From: Cryptomeria japonica
Taxonomy: Eukaryota; Streptophyta; Pinopsida; Cupressales; Cupressaceae
DNA length: 64,000 nt
Direction of reading: 5' to 3'
Assembly (NCBI RefSeq): GCF_030272615.1
Contig: NC_081410.1
Span: 287,867,957-287,931,956, forward strand
Shown here in pieces: positions 11,791 through 22,470 of this stretch (the first letter of the stretch is position 1; the number at the start of each line of letters is the position of its first letter). The position numbers were made by a program, and so were the translations under genes. The notes below the pieces were generated by a model, which was given only the letters and a program-made list of their open reading frames with translations, made no database searches and had not been told where the DNA came from.

Positions 11791-12404
11791 ATGCAGTATG
11801 TATTGTTTCTATATTTCAAATTAATCCTAGGGAAAATCATGAATCAGCAGTAAAAAAGATTTTCCGGTACTTACAAGGCACAACAAATCTTGGATTATGG
11901 TATCCTAGAGATGAAAACTTTGACCTATGTGCATACACAGATGCAAATTGGGTAGGAGATGTGGATGATAGAAAAAGAACCATTGGAGGAGCATTCTTTC
12001 TTGGAAAAAGATTAGTTTCTTGGTTGAGTAAGAAACAAAGTTGTACATCTTTATCAACAACAGAATCAGAATATGTTGCAGCAACAACTAACTGTACACA
12101 GGTACTATGGCTTAAGCAAATGTTGAAAGACATAAAGGTAAAATGCAAGGAACCCATTACTATATATTGTGATAACACTGCAACAATTGATATATCTAAT
12201 AATCCAGTATTACATTCTAAAATAAAACATGTTTCTATCAAACTGAATTTTCTAAGGGAAAATGTTGAAGAAAAAGAGATAAAACTGGTTTATGTGAATA
12301 CTAAAGAACAACTTGCAGATATTTTCACAAAACCTTTGCCTAAGGAGACCTTTGAATATCTCAGAGATCAGCTTGGAGTCATACCACCACCGGTAGAGAC
12401 TTAG
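11787..12404 (+). pseudogene. Copia RNase H
   Basis: RNase H removes RNA from the RNA-DNA hybrid. Catalytic blocks are visible: CAYTDANWVGD (D), STTESEYVA (E), YCDNTATIDI (D), and KEQLADIFTKPLPKETFEYL at the C terminus. The reading frame is open to the stop at 12402-12404. The upstream connection is lost through the deletion near 11780. Confidence 0.9.
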
Positions 12405-12720
12405 ATAGTTGATGATTGTCATCAACCGATAGAATTGAAAGACAAATCTTTTACTCTGGTCTTTGATGAGGAAGCTACTTCTCAGGGGGAGTAGTTGGTA
12501 TTTTGTATGAACTTGATTTTTGTAACTTTGGCATTTGATGTCAAAGGGGGGAGAGATATATATGGAAAAACACATTATCTTTTGAGAAGAGACTGGTATT
12601 TGGATAAACACATGTTGCTCCCAGGGGGAGAGATTGTTGGTTTTTGGTATTTGGCATTTCTGTTTTGGCATTTTGATGGTTTTTCCATCTTGTGTTGCCA
12701 TCAATGCCAAAGGGGAAGAT
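12405..12720 (+). other. Repeated polypurine tracts before the copia 3' LTR
   Basis: Four purine runs are present: 12483-12491 (CAGGGGGAG), 12543-12556 (AAAGGGGGGAGAGA), 12622-12633 (CAGGGGGAGAGA) and 12709-12719 (AAAGGGGAAGA). The last abuts the LTR and should prime plus-strand synthesis. The first, third and fourth are followed by GTTGGT(A/T)TTTTGGT-like sequence, which imitates the LTR start. Multiple tracts are described for Sireviruses. No coding is seen. Confidence 0.8.
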
Positions 12721-13788
12721 TGTTGGTATTTTGGTATGGTTTTGTCATTGATGTCAACACCTACTAAAACACTAGCACTTTGGAGATCCAACAACATTCA
12801 CTGACAAGCAAGTAACTATTGCACAGTTACTGGTATATGGTTCACTAGCAGGATATAATGTTCACCGGCACTTGGAATGATATGGAAGACACTTGATAAT
12901 GTTGAAGACATCATGTGGACACTTTGTTTTGAAGAATTAATCATTTGTATATTCATATTTACATATTTTCTTTTACCGGCAAATAGGTCCAGGGTTATCT
13001 AGGGTTACACCGGCAAGTTTATCTTTTCCAGATCAGCATGGCACGCTATGAAGATGATTTATTATTGATGTAAATGCATTAAGCCGACATGTTTAATAGA
13101 TTATTGCATAGGATATTATATTGTATGTAAAATGTTTTTATTGTAATATCTTGTAGAGCCGACCTACTAAAATTGGTCTTAGGTTATGGTATAAATGTAA
13201 GATCTTATTTGTAAGATCAAGTGTGGAATGTGAAAAAGAATTGTGTGAAGGTATATGTGAGATTAAGCAGAGGTATACACGAAGGCATCATTTGAAGGTG
13301 AAGCTAGGTTTTTGTAGAAGCATATCAACATTACACCGGTACTGAATCCAGCATATAAAGTTGCTATTTTGTGCAATACATTCTTATTGGATTTAACCAT
13401 CCAACTGTAGTCAGTGTGACTCCCATTTTGTGATTGAGCAGTGAGCTCTAGGTTGTTGGCCTTTCTGCATGTGCAGACCCCATTTATGTACACTTACTAT
13501 TTGCAGTAGTATCATCTGATTGTGGGTAAGGTTTCCCATCATGGTTTTTCCCCTTACAGGGTTTCCACGTACAAAATATTGGTGTTATGTGTTGTGGATG
13601 ACTCTATGTTTATGTTTCATGCATTAATCTTTACCGATATAGCAATTTACTATTAACACTGTCTACCAGCACACTTAACTAGTTTACCGGTATTAAGCAT
13701 TAAGTTGGTTAATTGGTTTTTGGTTTGAATTTATTAGACAACTGATTCACCCCCTCCCCCCCCTCTCAGTTGTCTCCGGGACCTAACA
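12721..13788 (+). repeat. 3' LTR of the copia element
   Basis: It runs from TGTTGGTATTTTGG to GGGACCTAACA. It matches 7255-8295 throughout and contains an extra block near 12845-12865 (AGGATATAATGTTCACC). Termini are TG and CA. Confidence 0.93.
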
Positions 13789-13793
13789 TACTA
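13789..13793. repeat. Target-site duplication TACTA, right copy
   Basis: This is the exact partner of 7250-7254; gypsy sequence resumes directly after it. Confidence 0.93.
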
Positions 13794-14210
13794 ATGCCAC
13801 CAATTCAGGGTAAACCATTGATCTTATACATATCAGCAACTGATTAATCATTGGGGGCACTTCTTGCACAACGGGATGAAAATAAAAAGGAATGAGCTAT
13901 CTATTACATTAGTAGAACATTGGTGTCTTATGAAATGAACTACAATATAATACAAAAATAATGCTTGGCATTAATCTTTGCATCACAAAAACTAAGACAC
14001 TACATGTTAGCACATTCAGTTAAGCTGGTGGCTAAAATTGATCCGCTCAAATATCTTCTCAGCAAAGCAACACTTACAGGAAGGTTGGTGAAATGGGTCA
14101 TGATCCCTATAGAGTTTGACATTGAATATGTGGAACACAAGGCTATCAAAGGACATGTAATTGCTGATCAACTTGCTGAAGCTCCACTTGAAGACACTCA
14201 GCCGCTGCAT
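13794..14210 (+). pseudogene. Tat RNase H (first, Ty3-type), copy 1
   Basis: Sequence continues from the RT part cut at 7254. The block SLGALLAQRDENKKE and then FASQKLRHYMLAHSVKLVAK, DPLKYLLSKATLTGRLVKWV and GHVIADQLAEAPLED are typical of the Ty3/gypsy RNase H and connection region. Stops occur at about 13844, 13894 and 13962. Confidence 0.87.
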
Positions 14211-14750
14211 ATAGTGTTTCCAGATGAATCAATAATGCATCTCACTCAACACCCTTGGAAGATGTTCTTCGATGGGTCTTTTACTCAAAATGGTTCTGGT
14301 GCTGGAATACTATTTATTACTCCTCAGAAGTACTCAATCCCAAAGTTTTATAAGATTTTGTTCCCTTGCACAAACAACATTGCAGAATATGAAGCTTTGG
14401 TAAATGGGATAAAGCTAGCTATTGAATGGAAGGTTGCAGAAATACACATCTATGGAGATTCTCTGTTGATCATAAATCAAATCAATGATACATATCAAAC
14501 TCGAGATGAGAAACTAATGCCTTATAAGAGAATGGTTGATGATCTTAAGAGGTATTTTGCTTTTGTATCATTCCAACAAATTCCCAGATCCCCAAACAAA
14601 GTAGCAGATTCTATGGCAACCTTGGCGTCCATAATTGAGTTACAAGAATCCAATGCTCACTTTGAATTCCTGGTGGAAGAGTTACATTACCCGGCCTATG
14701 ATTCTCCTGAGACCCAAAAAGTCTATTCTATTATTGGACATGACTCATCC
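14211..14750 (+). pseudogene. Second RNase H (archaeal-type, aRNH), copy 1
   Basis: The blocks KMFFDGSFTQNGSGAGILF, NNIAEYEALVNGIKLAIEWK, IYGDSLLIINQIND and RSPNKVADSMATLASI carry the D, E, D and D catalytic positions of a second, archaeal-like RNase H. This extra domain between RNase H and integrase is a known mark of the plant Tat lineage. The frame is open from 13965 to the stop at 14751, so this is the best-kept domain of copy 1. Confidence 0.87.
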
Positions 14751-16004
14751 TGATATAGCCACATCTACTCTTATCTACGAGACCAAATTATCCCTGAAAA
14801 TCTTACTTGTAATGAGAAAAGGAACCTAAACCAAAATTCTTCATGGTATATTATCATTACTAATGATCTATTTAGACAAGGTTTGGATGGTACATTGCTT
14901 AGATGTCTAGAAACTGAAGAATCTAAACGTGCATTATTGGAAGTCCATGAAGGTATTTGTGGATCTCATTCGAATGGTCTTACTTTAGCTCAGAAACTAC
15001 TATGGGTTGGATACTACTGGCCAGACATGGAGAAAGATGCTATTAAATTTTTTAAGACTTGTGAAAAATGTCAGCTACATGGGAACCTCATACATACTTC
15101 GGAAAGGGTTCTCATACCCTTTACTACACATTGGCCTTTTTAGCAATGGGCCTTTGATCTCATTGGTCAGATATATCAAGCATCATCTAATGGATATAAA
15201 TTCATCATAACTACCACTGAGTATTTCACTAAGTGGGTAGAAGTGGTTCTGCTCATCAAAGCAAATGGTAAACAAGTAGCTCTCTTCATCTTAAACTATA
15301 TCATCTGTAGGTATGGGATACCTTCATCCATCATGATTGATAATAGAGGACAGTTCAAGAATAAAGACCTAGATGATCTCTGTGAGAAATTCAAAATTAT
15401 ACAACACTGGTCATCAGTATATTACCCTCAAGGTAATGGACAAGCTAAGGCATCTAACAAAACCCTATTGACTATCTTGCATAGAGCAGTGAACAAATCT
15501 GAGAAGGATTGGCATTTGCAGCTCAATCCTACATTATGGGCTTACAGAACAAGTATTAGAACACCTACTAGGGCTACACCTTTCTCTTTGGTGTATGGGT
15601 CCAAAGTAGTATTACCTATTGAAGTAGAAATACCATCTCTAAGAATTTCTTTGCAAGGTCTTGTTACTAATGAAGACTATAGAATATCTAGATTGCAAGA
15701 ACCTGAATTGTTGGATGGGCGTCAGCAAGTGGCATTCGATCATCTCAAAGTGTATCAAAAGAGAATGTCCAGAGGATATAACAAGAAAGTTAGACAAAGA
15801 GAATTTCAGGCTGGTGACCTAGTTTTGAGAGAAAATCCAAAAAATCAATAGTTTTGAGACAACAAAGGGAAGTTTGAACCCAACTAGCTGGGTCCCTACA
15901 TTGTTACTACAGTCTTTAGCTCTGGTACCTATCAACTCTCAAACTCAGAAGGAGAACAGCTCCATGAACCAATTAACACCATCTTGAAGAAATTCTTCAC
16001 TTAG
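14751..16004 (+). pseudogene. Tat integrase, copy 1, with catalytic Glu replaced
   Basis: The zinc-binding HHCC is complete (VHEGICGSHSNGLT and CEKCQLHGN, about 14940-15085). The core has FDLIGQIY (first D, near 15150), IDNRGQF (second D, near 15340) and PQGNGQAKASNKTLL near 15430. Copy 3 has QAEASNK at that last place, so the catalytic Glu is Lys here (GAA/GAG to AAG). The C-terminal SH3-like end, FEPN-LGPYIVTTVFSSGTYQ and HEPINTILKKFFT, stops at 16002-16004. Several stops occur, at 15141, 15849 and beyond. Confidence 0.87.
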
Positions 16005-17599
16005 TATTCTCTGCTCTAGCAACCTATATAGTTAAAAAAGTCCTGAAAAAAATAGAAAAAAATATAGAAAAAGAAAAGAAAAAGAAAAAAAATATATAAA
16101 GAGAGAAAATGCCCTGGTGAAAACTTGGTAAATAGGCACCTTGGTTAAAAAAGATGAATCTCTACCAAGAAGGTGAAAACTTGGTAAATAGGCACCTCTT
16201 ATACTCAAGCGCTCCATCTATCAATGCAACGTTGGCATTCCCACTTTCCTGTATCTTTGCTTTCACTTGTACATATATTTCAGTCACTTTTGTGACATCC
16301 TAGTCCATTAGAACCCTCGTGGCTTGAAACTGATCAATGTCCTAGTCTTAAGTTAATCGACAGAGCATATTTACGTGTCCTAAGCAATATCAACCAAGTC
16401 ATCTTTCCGTCAGTGAAACCTAGTCGTCCACTCTAAGTCAATCACCCGTCTCCTAACTACTAAAGAGTTTTATCACTGAGTTAAGAAAAACAACATAACG
16501 GAAAACAATCACTAAAAGTTTGAGCTATGCATGAAAATTTTCTTTGTGTGTTGTCTTTTATATTGGTTTTCAATTATTATCCCTCTGAGTAACTCGAGGA
16601 AGCCTATCTTGACTAAGAGGAGCAAGGATTGGGGGCATAATTTTTCTTTGTTTTCTGCTTGTAGGAATGATCCCAATGATCTGGAAATATCTAAATTAGC
16701 TGGGTGTCTGTGATAATAGCCTTCACATCAAGGTCAAATCGCCTCACATACCTCGACTCCGCTTATTTGAATGCTATAGGGAGGTCCACATCATTTCTTT
16801 GTTTGTTTTTGAGGAAATTTCTTTATGTTGCAATTCAGGTCCCTATGAAATTTGTCCAAGGATATGAACAAAAAAAGGGTCATTGCGGACAAGATAATTA
16901 AAATTGCACATTGAGAAAGAAAGGAACTCTAATCTAACTGTTATGTTCATTATGCTTGGTGATGAATCTTAAGCATTTTTAAATCCAATGACTAGGTTTA
17001 GGTTGCATTATGCATATCATTTTGCATTTCATTTTGTATTTTGTGAATCTAGAGTGATTTTGGTATGATAATAATGATCTCTTAATTTTATGAGAGCTGG
17101 AAGCATCATCATTTCTTAGCTAGGTGGTCTATTTTTCATCATTTCTCCGATCGAGTACTTGTGTTTTGAGATGTTAGCTACATACATAAGCATTTTATAT
17201 AGATTCATACATTCATTATTACTCATTTGCATTCATCTTATTGCATAGAAAAATAGAAAAAAAAAGCATACATTCATTATTATTCATTTGCATACTTTCA
17301 ATTATTTGCATATGAAAAGAAAGAAAAATAGACATCCATAATCATTTGCATTACATACATCCATGTTGAAAAGAAATGCATACATACAGAATAAAGCATA
17401 TAGACAGCATATCATAAATGAATCAACACAAGTATGATGAAGTCAAATTGATCTCATATATATATCGTATAAATTCTCAGAGTACAAAGTGATGTCAAAT
17501 GACATATACAAACTCCCAGTGGAGCAAGAATCGTATAGGCTACAAAAAAAGGGTGTGTCTACAAAAAATATCAAAGCTACAAAAGGAATATATAGCTCT
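16005..17599. other. Non-coding 3' stretch of Tat copy 1 between integrase and antisense PMD gene
   Basis: It matches the reverse complement of 24253-25899. An A-rich run lies at 16030-16105, then a twice-repeated block GGTGAAAACTTGGTAAATAGGCACC at 16115-16200. At 17200-17420 short TCATTTGCAT/ACATTCATTATTA words recur. No conserved frame was found. It lies at the convergence of the sense pol end and the antisense PMD end. Confidence 0.65.
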
Positions 17600-19373
17600 C
17601 ACCCTCTCCCTCATCGCCTATTGGAGGAGGTGGAGCCTACTTATTAGGATCCTGATGAGGTGCCCGAGCTCCCTTCGATCGTGCCATGTATTGCGAGTAG
17701 GGGACAACTTGCTACTCAACTGGAACTGCTACGTTGTACACTGCAACATAGTATGCTACCCTACTCATCTGGTGAACGACGTCCTGCCACAAAGCATCTA
17801 TCTCTGCCCTCCTCTCTTCTCTCATCTTTGTGACCTGATGATCATGCTTAGGCCTAAGCTCTGCTAGCTGCTAGTCTTGCTCCGCCAACTGAGTCTGAGC
17901 CACTACCAACTATGACTGCAGATCTACAAGACGTGCTCTCATCGACTGTCCCACATCAGTCCCCTCCTCTCTCACAAGCTCTCCACCCCCATCTCCACCT
18001 CCATCTCCACCCTGGTCCTCCCTCTGCTACTAGACCTATCTCAGCGCTGCTCTCTCCTCCTCAGCTCCACCTTCACCCCTCTGCTATCCAACCCCAACTG
18101 GAACCCTGCTGCTACTAGCACCAAGATCACCACATGTCCGCCTCAGAGCCTCAACTCTCTGTCCTTGTCCCTGTCTCTATCCTTGTCCCTGTCTCTAGCC
18201 TTGTCCCTGTCCCTATGCTGGGGCATCATCCTCAATCTCCTCAATGCAAGGAACCTTCTCAGCTGGATCTATCAACCTATGGAGTGGATGCTATTTGAAC
18301 CAATCTCTGTACTGGGGCAATATCCCCGCATCCGTCAAATCATCCATATAGTCCCATCAGAGTCATTGTAGACCAGTCAACTCTTGCATACTCAAGGCAT
18401 AGGATAAATTTGGTGACCATCCACGCCTCTCCTCATTAGCATAACGCGAATATGTTGTGAACTCCTGCAAGATCCCCTGAGGCCTGCCATACTGCCTCAT
18501 CAATCGAGAAACTACAAATCACTCTACTGTCATCTGCGATCTGTTGATAAGTGGGTGCGTAATAAAAATATCCCTGTGTACTATCCGCCAGTCATCCCAT
18601 GGTTCTAGGCCCATACAAGGTCTCCATATCACGGCTATAAGGTCATCTAGCTATCATCACCAAAAATCAGTCTTGCCTAGATGGGGATGCATAACATAAC
18701 CTGCATACCTATATACAATCGGTTGCCTAGGCTCTCTGCTATCATCAACAATCGACCGACAAACTGGGAGGTGCTCCCAAGCCCAAACCTATAAAATCAA
18801 AACTCTAGTGGCCATGCTCTTGCCCTCCCTGTACACAACCTCATGCATCTTGCGATACATGTGGGCTAATATGCAGGAACCCCATCCAAGCCTCTGAGGG
18901 GTCTCCATCAATCTCTCTAGCATCCTACCCTAACCACACTAGAATCCCTGATGTCCTCTGTCCGGCATCAGAAAATAGCCGATAAATCCTGCTAGAACAA
19001 ACGCCAGAGGAAACTCCTCACTATACCTACTCATCATGACATCCCAACAGATGGAACATGTCAAAATATCAGGATCCTTGAAGACATGCCTGACTTCCTG
19101 TAATCCAAGTAACAGAGCTGCATTGTAATCTACCTTATCCCCAGCAAAAGGGATACGGAGGATCCTATATATATATCCTTGGGAGTGATGGTCATCTCCC
19201 CAACTAGCAAATGGAAGGTATTATGCTCTGAATGAAATCACTCAACTAATGTTGTGAGCATACCGTGATTCACACGGATGTCTGGTAAACCAAGAAGGTG
19301 TGTCAAGCCACACAAATCAATATGAGCCTGCTCAACCTCTGATAATTGTCAAACTAATGTCATGGTGGATGGA
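17600..19373 (-). pseudogene. Antisense plant mobile domain (PMD) gene in Tat copy 1
   Basis: Read on the minus strand from the ATG at 19373, the protein matches the copy at 22471-24252. Blocks include LPDIRVNHGMLTTLVE, GEMTITPKDIY, GDKVDYNAALL, WDVMMSRYSEEFPLAFVLAG and LGWGSCILAHMY. The GEMTITxxDVxxxL and (F/Y)PLxxVLxxFxxxFLMPD patterns are those of the plant mobile domain, a fold of unknown biochemical role found in MAIN/MAIL1 proteins and in plant transposons. Several stops are present, the first at codon 5. A proline/histidine-rich tail is encoded near 17950-18120. The orientation is opposite to gag-pol. Confidence 0.75.
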
Positions 19374-20095
19374 TAAATGCATCTGAAGAGCACATGAGGC
19401 AATCAAATCTACAAAACAAAATCAAACAACAATGAAGCATCAGATAATATTCCAAATAAGCCTAGAAGAGAAGTAAAACATCACGCAAATCCAACTACAT
19501 CCATTGCAAAATCAAAATTTCAAGTTTAGACATTAAAAAATGCTCACTGTTTCCTGAATGACAAAACATAGAAGGGCAGCAACTCGTATGAGTCAGGATT
19601 GGGCCTCGTATGACAAAAGAACCCCATATGATAAAAGATTAGACCCCGGATGATAAAATGGTCTTTTATACATGTTGTCGTATGATATAAGGGTGGGGTT
19701 AGAAGGACAAATCTAATGGTCTTAAACGATAAAACAAACTTTAGTAGTTTGTCATATGAGACAAAATCCTATCTCGCACGACAAAACAAGATTGGCCGAC
19801 TTTAAATGTGCTAAAACTTAAAAAAATGAACAAAAAATTGAAAATTGAGGACATAAAGAGGCTTAAGATTGACCACTTACTGCTGGCTCATAGTGTTGAG
19901 GTCGATTATGTCATCTCTGGCGCTCAAATCGATACTCACGAGTAGGGACCATCATTTTCTTCGCAGAAGGCTTTTAAAATTTCAAACTTGGAGGGTTGAA
20001 ATGAGTTGAAAATGACACTTTTACCCCTTATATAGCCAAAACCCTAATCTTTCAACTTGCTTCGATGGACATGAAAATTGTACCCTTAGCTAATT
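19374..20095 (-). promoter_or_regulatory. Upstream region of antisense PMD gene in copy 1, with TCGTACGA-like array
   Basis: Between about 19556 and 19800 words such as CTCGTATGA, CTCGTATGACA, TGTCGTATGAT and TCGCACGACA recur every 20-35 bases, in the same place relative to the PMD start as in copies 2 and 3. A block with ACCCCTTATATAGCC near 20025 gives a possible TATA box on the minus strand. The promoter role is inferred from position only. Confidence 0.5.
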
Positions 20096-20781
20096 TTCCC
20101 TTGAGATAGAATCCATACATAATTGAGAATTCAGGTTCAGTTAACCTTGAGATAGATTCCAATTATAGTTTAATTGATATGCATTCAAATAAGAAGTTCA
20201 AGTTGCATTGGAAATAATATTAATTTAATTCCATGCATTTGTGATAAAAATAGATAATTCTTTTATTTATTCAAGAAAAGAGTCTTTTCAATGCAACTGA
20301 ACTTCTTTTTCTAAAAAGCTTTAAGTTCCAATTTTAGAGAATGATCAATAATTCAATTAATTGCTTTTCTAATTTCAAGTTCTCAAGTTAGAAAAAGAAA
20401 TAATATCTCAAGTTTGATTTCTCTCCCAATTCAATTCTTTTATTTTATTTTCAATTCAACTCTTGCTTTGTGATTAATTCCTCTTTTGTAATAAATTAAT
20501 TCCTTTTTTTATGATTAAATGGCAAATTTACTAATTAATTAAATATGAAAGGATATTTAATAAATTAAAATAGGATAATTGATCAAAAATGATATTCTTG
20601 GAATGATTCAATTAAATAAATATTTAATTAATATAGAGTAATTGATTTTCCATGTGATATTTGATGATTGAAGAATTAATAATGTGCTGAAGATTGATTT
20701 TAATTGCCTTTGGTTAGGACCTTGGTGATGTTGTCAAGATTAGGGACCCATGGTTTAGATGACCAATTTTAGGTTATTACA
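20096..20781 (-). repeat. 3' LTR of copy 2, truncated
   Basis: On the minus strand it begins TGTAATAACCTAAAATTGG at 20781 and matches the 5' LTR at 36788 downward for about 690 bases. It then stops at the junction with copy 1, so about 440 bases of LTR are missing. Confidence 0.85.
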
Positions 20782-20794
20782 TTTGCCCCTCTTT
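20782..20794 (-). other. Polypurine tract of copy 2
   Basis: On the minus strand AAAGAGGGGCAAA directly precedes the LTR start TGTAATA. The same arrangement is present in copy 3 at 37896-37908. Confidence 0.85.
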
Positions 20795-20849
20795 GAATTA
20801 ATGTGTGAATAGCATGTTGGTTCAAAGAATATGTGATGTCTAGGAGATG

Positions 20850-21420
20850 CCAATTTTGAACTTGATTGATCACGAACCAGATAAAGAGCAAGGTGTTTTA
20901 GCTTGATTCGAAGCAATGAAGCTGAATAAAGTCTAATTAAAGTGATATCGATCCCGAACTTGATTGAACTTAGGAATGATAGAGAACAAAGATACCAAAC
21001 TTGAACTTGATTGATCAAGAAGCGGATCTTACTGATCTAGAACTTGATTGAACTAGACATAGCGAGCAAAGATAAAATTGATCTTGAACTTGATAGATCA
21101 AGATACGATGAGCAAAGATAAACTGTCCAACTTGATTCGATGCAATGAAACTGAACAGCTGCTTAGATTGAGTGTATGATCGAAGATACTCTTTAAAATT
21201 TTGATTGAGTTTAAATGAATAATCAGCTTGATGAAAGGTGATGAAACTGATTAACGTTAAGAGATTGATTAAGAAAAAGACAAATATCAGCTTGATATGA
21301 AGTGATGAAACTGATATGCCCCTAGTGATTGATTTGATTCAGATGATCAAGAGATCTCAACTTGATATGAAGCGATAAAGATGAGATGCCCCTTAGTAAT
21401 AAGAATTTGATTTTCTTTAG
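20850..21420 (-). repeat. CTTGATTGATCAAG minisatellite near the 3' LTR of copy 2
   Basis: GAACTTGATT starts at 20858, 20956, 21003, 21040 and 21086, with later diverged forms, so units are roughly 37-50 bases. Each core is a near palindrome (CTTGATTGATCAAG, CTTGATTGAACTAG), often followed by GAGCAAAGATAAA. A parallel array lies in copy 3 at 37960-38400. The stretch 21421-21829 downstream has no recognised feature. Confidence 0.7.
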
Positions 21421-21829
21421 TTGAAAAGATTTTTTTCTCGACTTTTGATGAAGATTTGAAAAATTTCTTGACTTTGAAGATGTGAGGTCATAAGGTCATG
21501 AGTATGCCCCCTCGGGAGCGAAATCAAAAGATAATGAGGGTACATTATAGGCAATTTTTGAACGATTGTAATTTTTTTAGCACAAATTGATTCATAGAAT
21601 TTTTTAAGATTTTGAGCACAAAGTTGATGTGTAGAATATAATTGAATTGAGATTTAGCGTTGATTCATGAGAAATTGAGCACAATTAGAAGAAAGAATGA
21701 GCATTTGATGAAAAAGTGCTAAGTGGTCCAAATTTTATGAAATTGACTAGGAAATTGATCTTGAATTTTGATTTTGATCTCGAAAATGGAATCAAAACAG
21801 GCAAATTAGCTAAGGGTACAATTTTCATG

Positions 21830-22470
21830 TCCATCGGAGCAAGTTGAAAAATTAGGGTTTTGGCTATGTAAGGGGTAAAAGTGTCATATTCAATTCATTT
21901 TAACCCTCCAAGTTTGAAAATTCTAAAAGCCTTCTATGAATAAAATGGTTGTTCCCACTTGCAAGCATCAATTCGAGCACTAGAAATCAATCTTAAGCCT
22001 CTTTATGTTCTCAATTTTGAATTTTTTTGTTTATTTTTACATTTTTTGGCACGTTGAAAGTCGACTTTCTCATTTTGTCGTGTGAGATAGGATCCTGTCT
22101 CGTACAAAAAACTGTTGAAGTTTGTTTTATCATTTGAGGCCATTAGTTTTGTCATTCTAACCCCACCCTTCTATCGTACGACAACATTCATAAAAGACTA
22201 TTTCTTCATTCGAGGTCTAATATTTTGTCGTACGGGGCCCAATCCTAACTCGTACGAGTTGCTGCCCTTCTGTGTTCTTTCGTTTGGGAAACAGTGAGCA
22301 TTTCAGAAGGTCTAAACTTAAAATTTTAATTTTGCAATTGACATAGTTGGATTTGTGTGATGTTTTACTTCTCTTGTAGGCTTATTTGGAATGTTTTTTG
22401 ATGCTTCATTGTTTAATTTTTGTAGGTTTGATTACCTCATGTGCTTTTGAGATGTGTTTATCCACCTACG
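21830..22470 (+). promoter_or_regulatory. Upstream region of antisense PMD gene in copy 2, with TCGTACGA array
   Basis: Perfect TCGTACGA palindromes lie at 22174-22181 and 22250-22257, with related words TGTCGTGTGAG, TCTCGTACAA and TGTCGTACGG between 22075 and 22280. The array ends about 200 bases before the PMD ATG. Most of this block matches copy 1 (19374-20095). The function is inferred from location and recurrence. Confidence 0.5.

Larger units (their letters stand above)
7255..13788 (+). mobile_element. Sirevirus-like Ty1/copia retrotransposon, complete but decayed
   Basis: It has two LTRs of about 1.04 and 1.07 kb, a tRNA-iMet primer site, Gag with one CCHC knuckle, protease, integrase, reverse transcriptase and RNase H in copia order, several polypurine tracts, and a perfect 5-bp target duplication. 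Long LTRs, integrase and RT block wording, and repeated polypurine tracts before the 3' LTR are features of the Sirevirus (SIRE/Maximus) lineage. The LTRs are similar with scattered differences plus a 20-base insertion in the 3' LTR near 12845, so it is old but younger than its gypsy host. The first LTR base is C instead of T. Confidence 0.92.
1..20095 (+). mobile_element. Tat-lineage Ty3/gypsy retrotransposon, copy 1 (interrupted, ends missing)
   Basis: Leader, gag, protease, reverse transcriptase, RNase H, a second RNase H and integrase follow in Ty3/gypsy order. The extra RNase H between RNase H and integrase and the CX2HX4HX4C Gag knuckle place it in the Tat lineage. Position 1 aligns with about position 35320 of the minus-strand copy, so the primer site and 5' LTR lie left of the window. 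A copia element (7255-13788) splits it. Near 20095 the match to copy 2 stops abruptly inside the 3' region, before any 3' LTR, and LTR sequence of copy 2 begins. All coding parts are broken, so it is a fossil. Confidence 0.9.

Noticed and set aside
11837-12241. 134-codon minus-strand frame
   Set aside because: Complement of copia RNase H, which carries all catalytic blocks on the plus strand.
17912-18118. Plus-strand Pro/His-rich open frame
   Set aside because: It is the complement of the low-complexity tail of the antisense PMD gene, not a separate gene.
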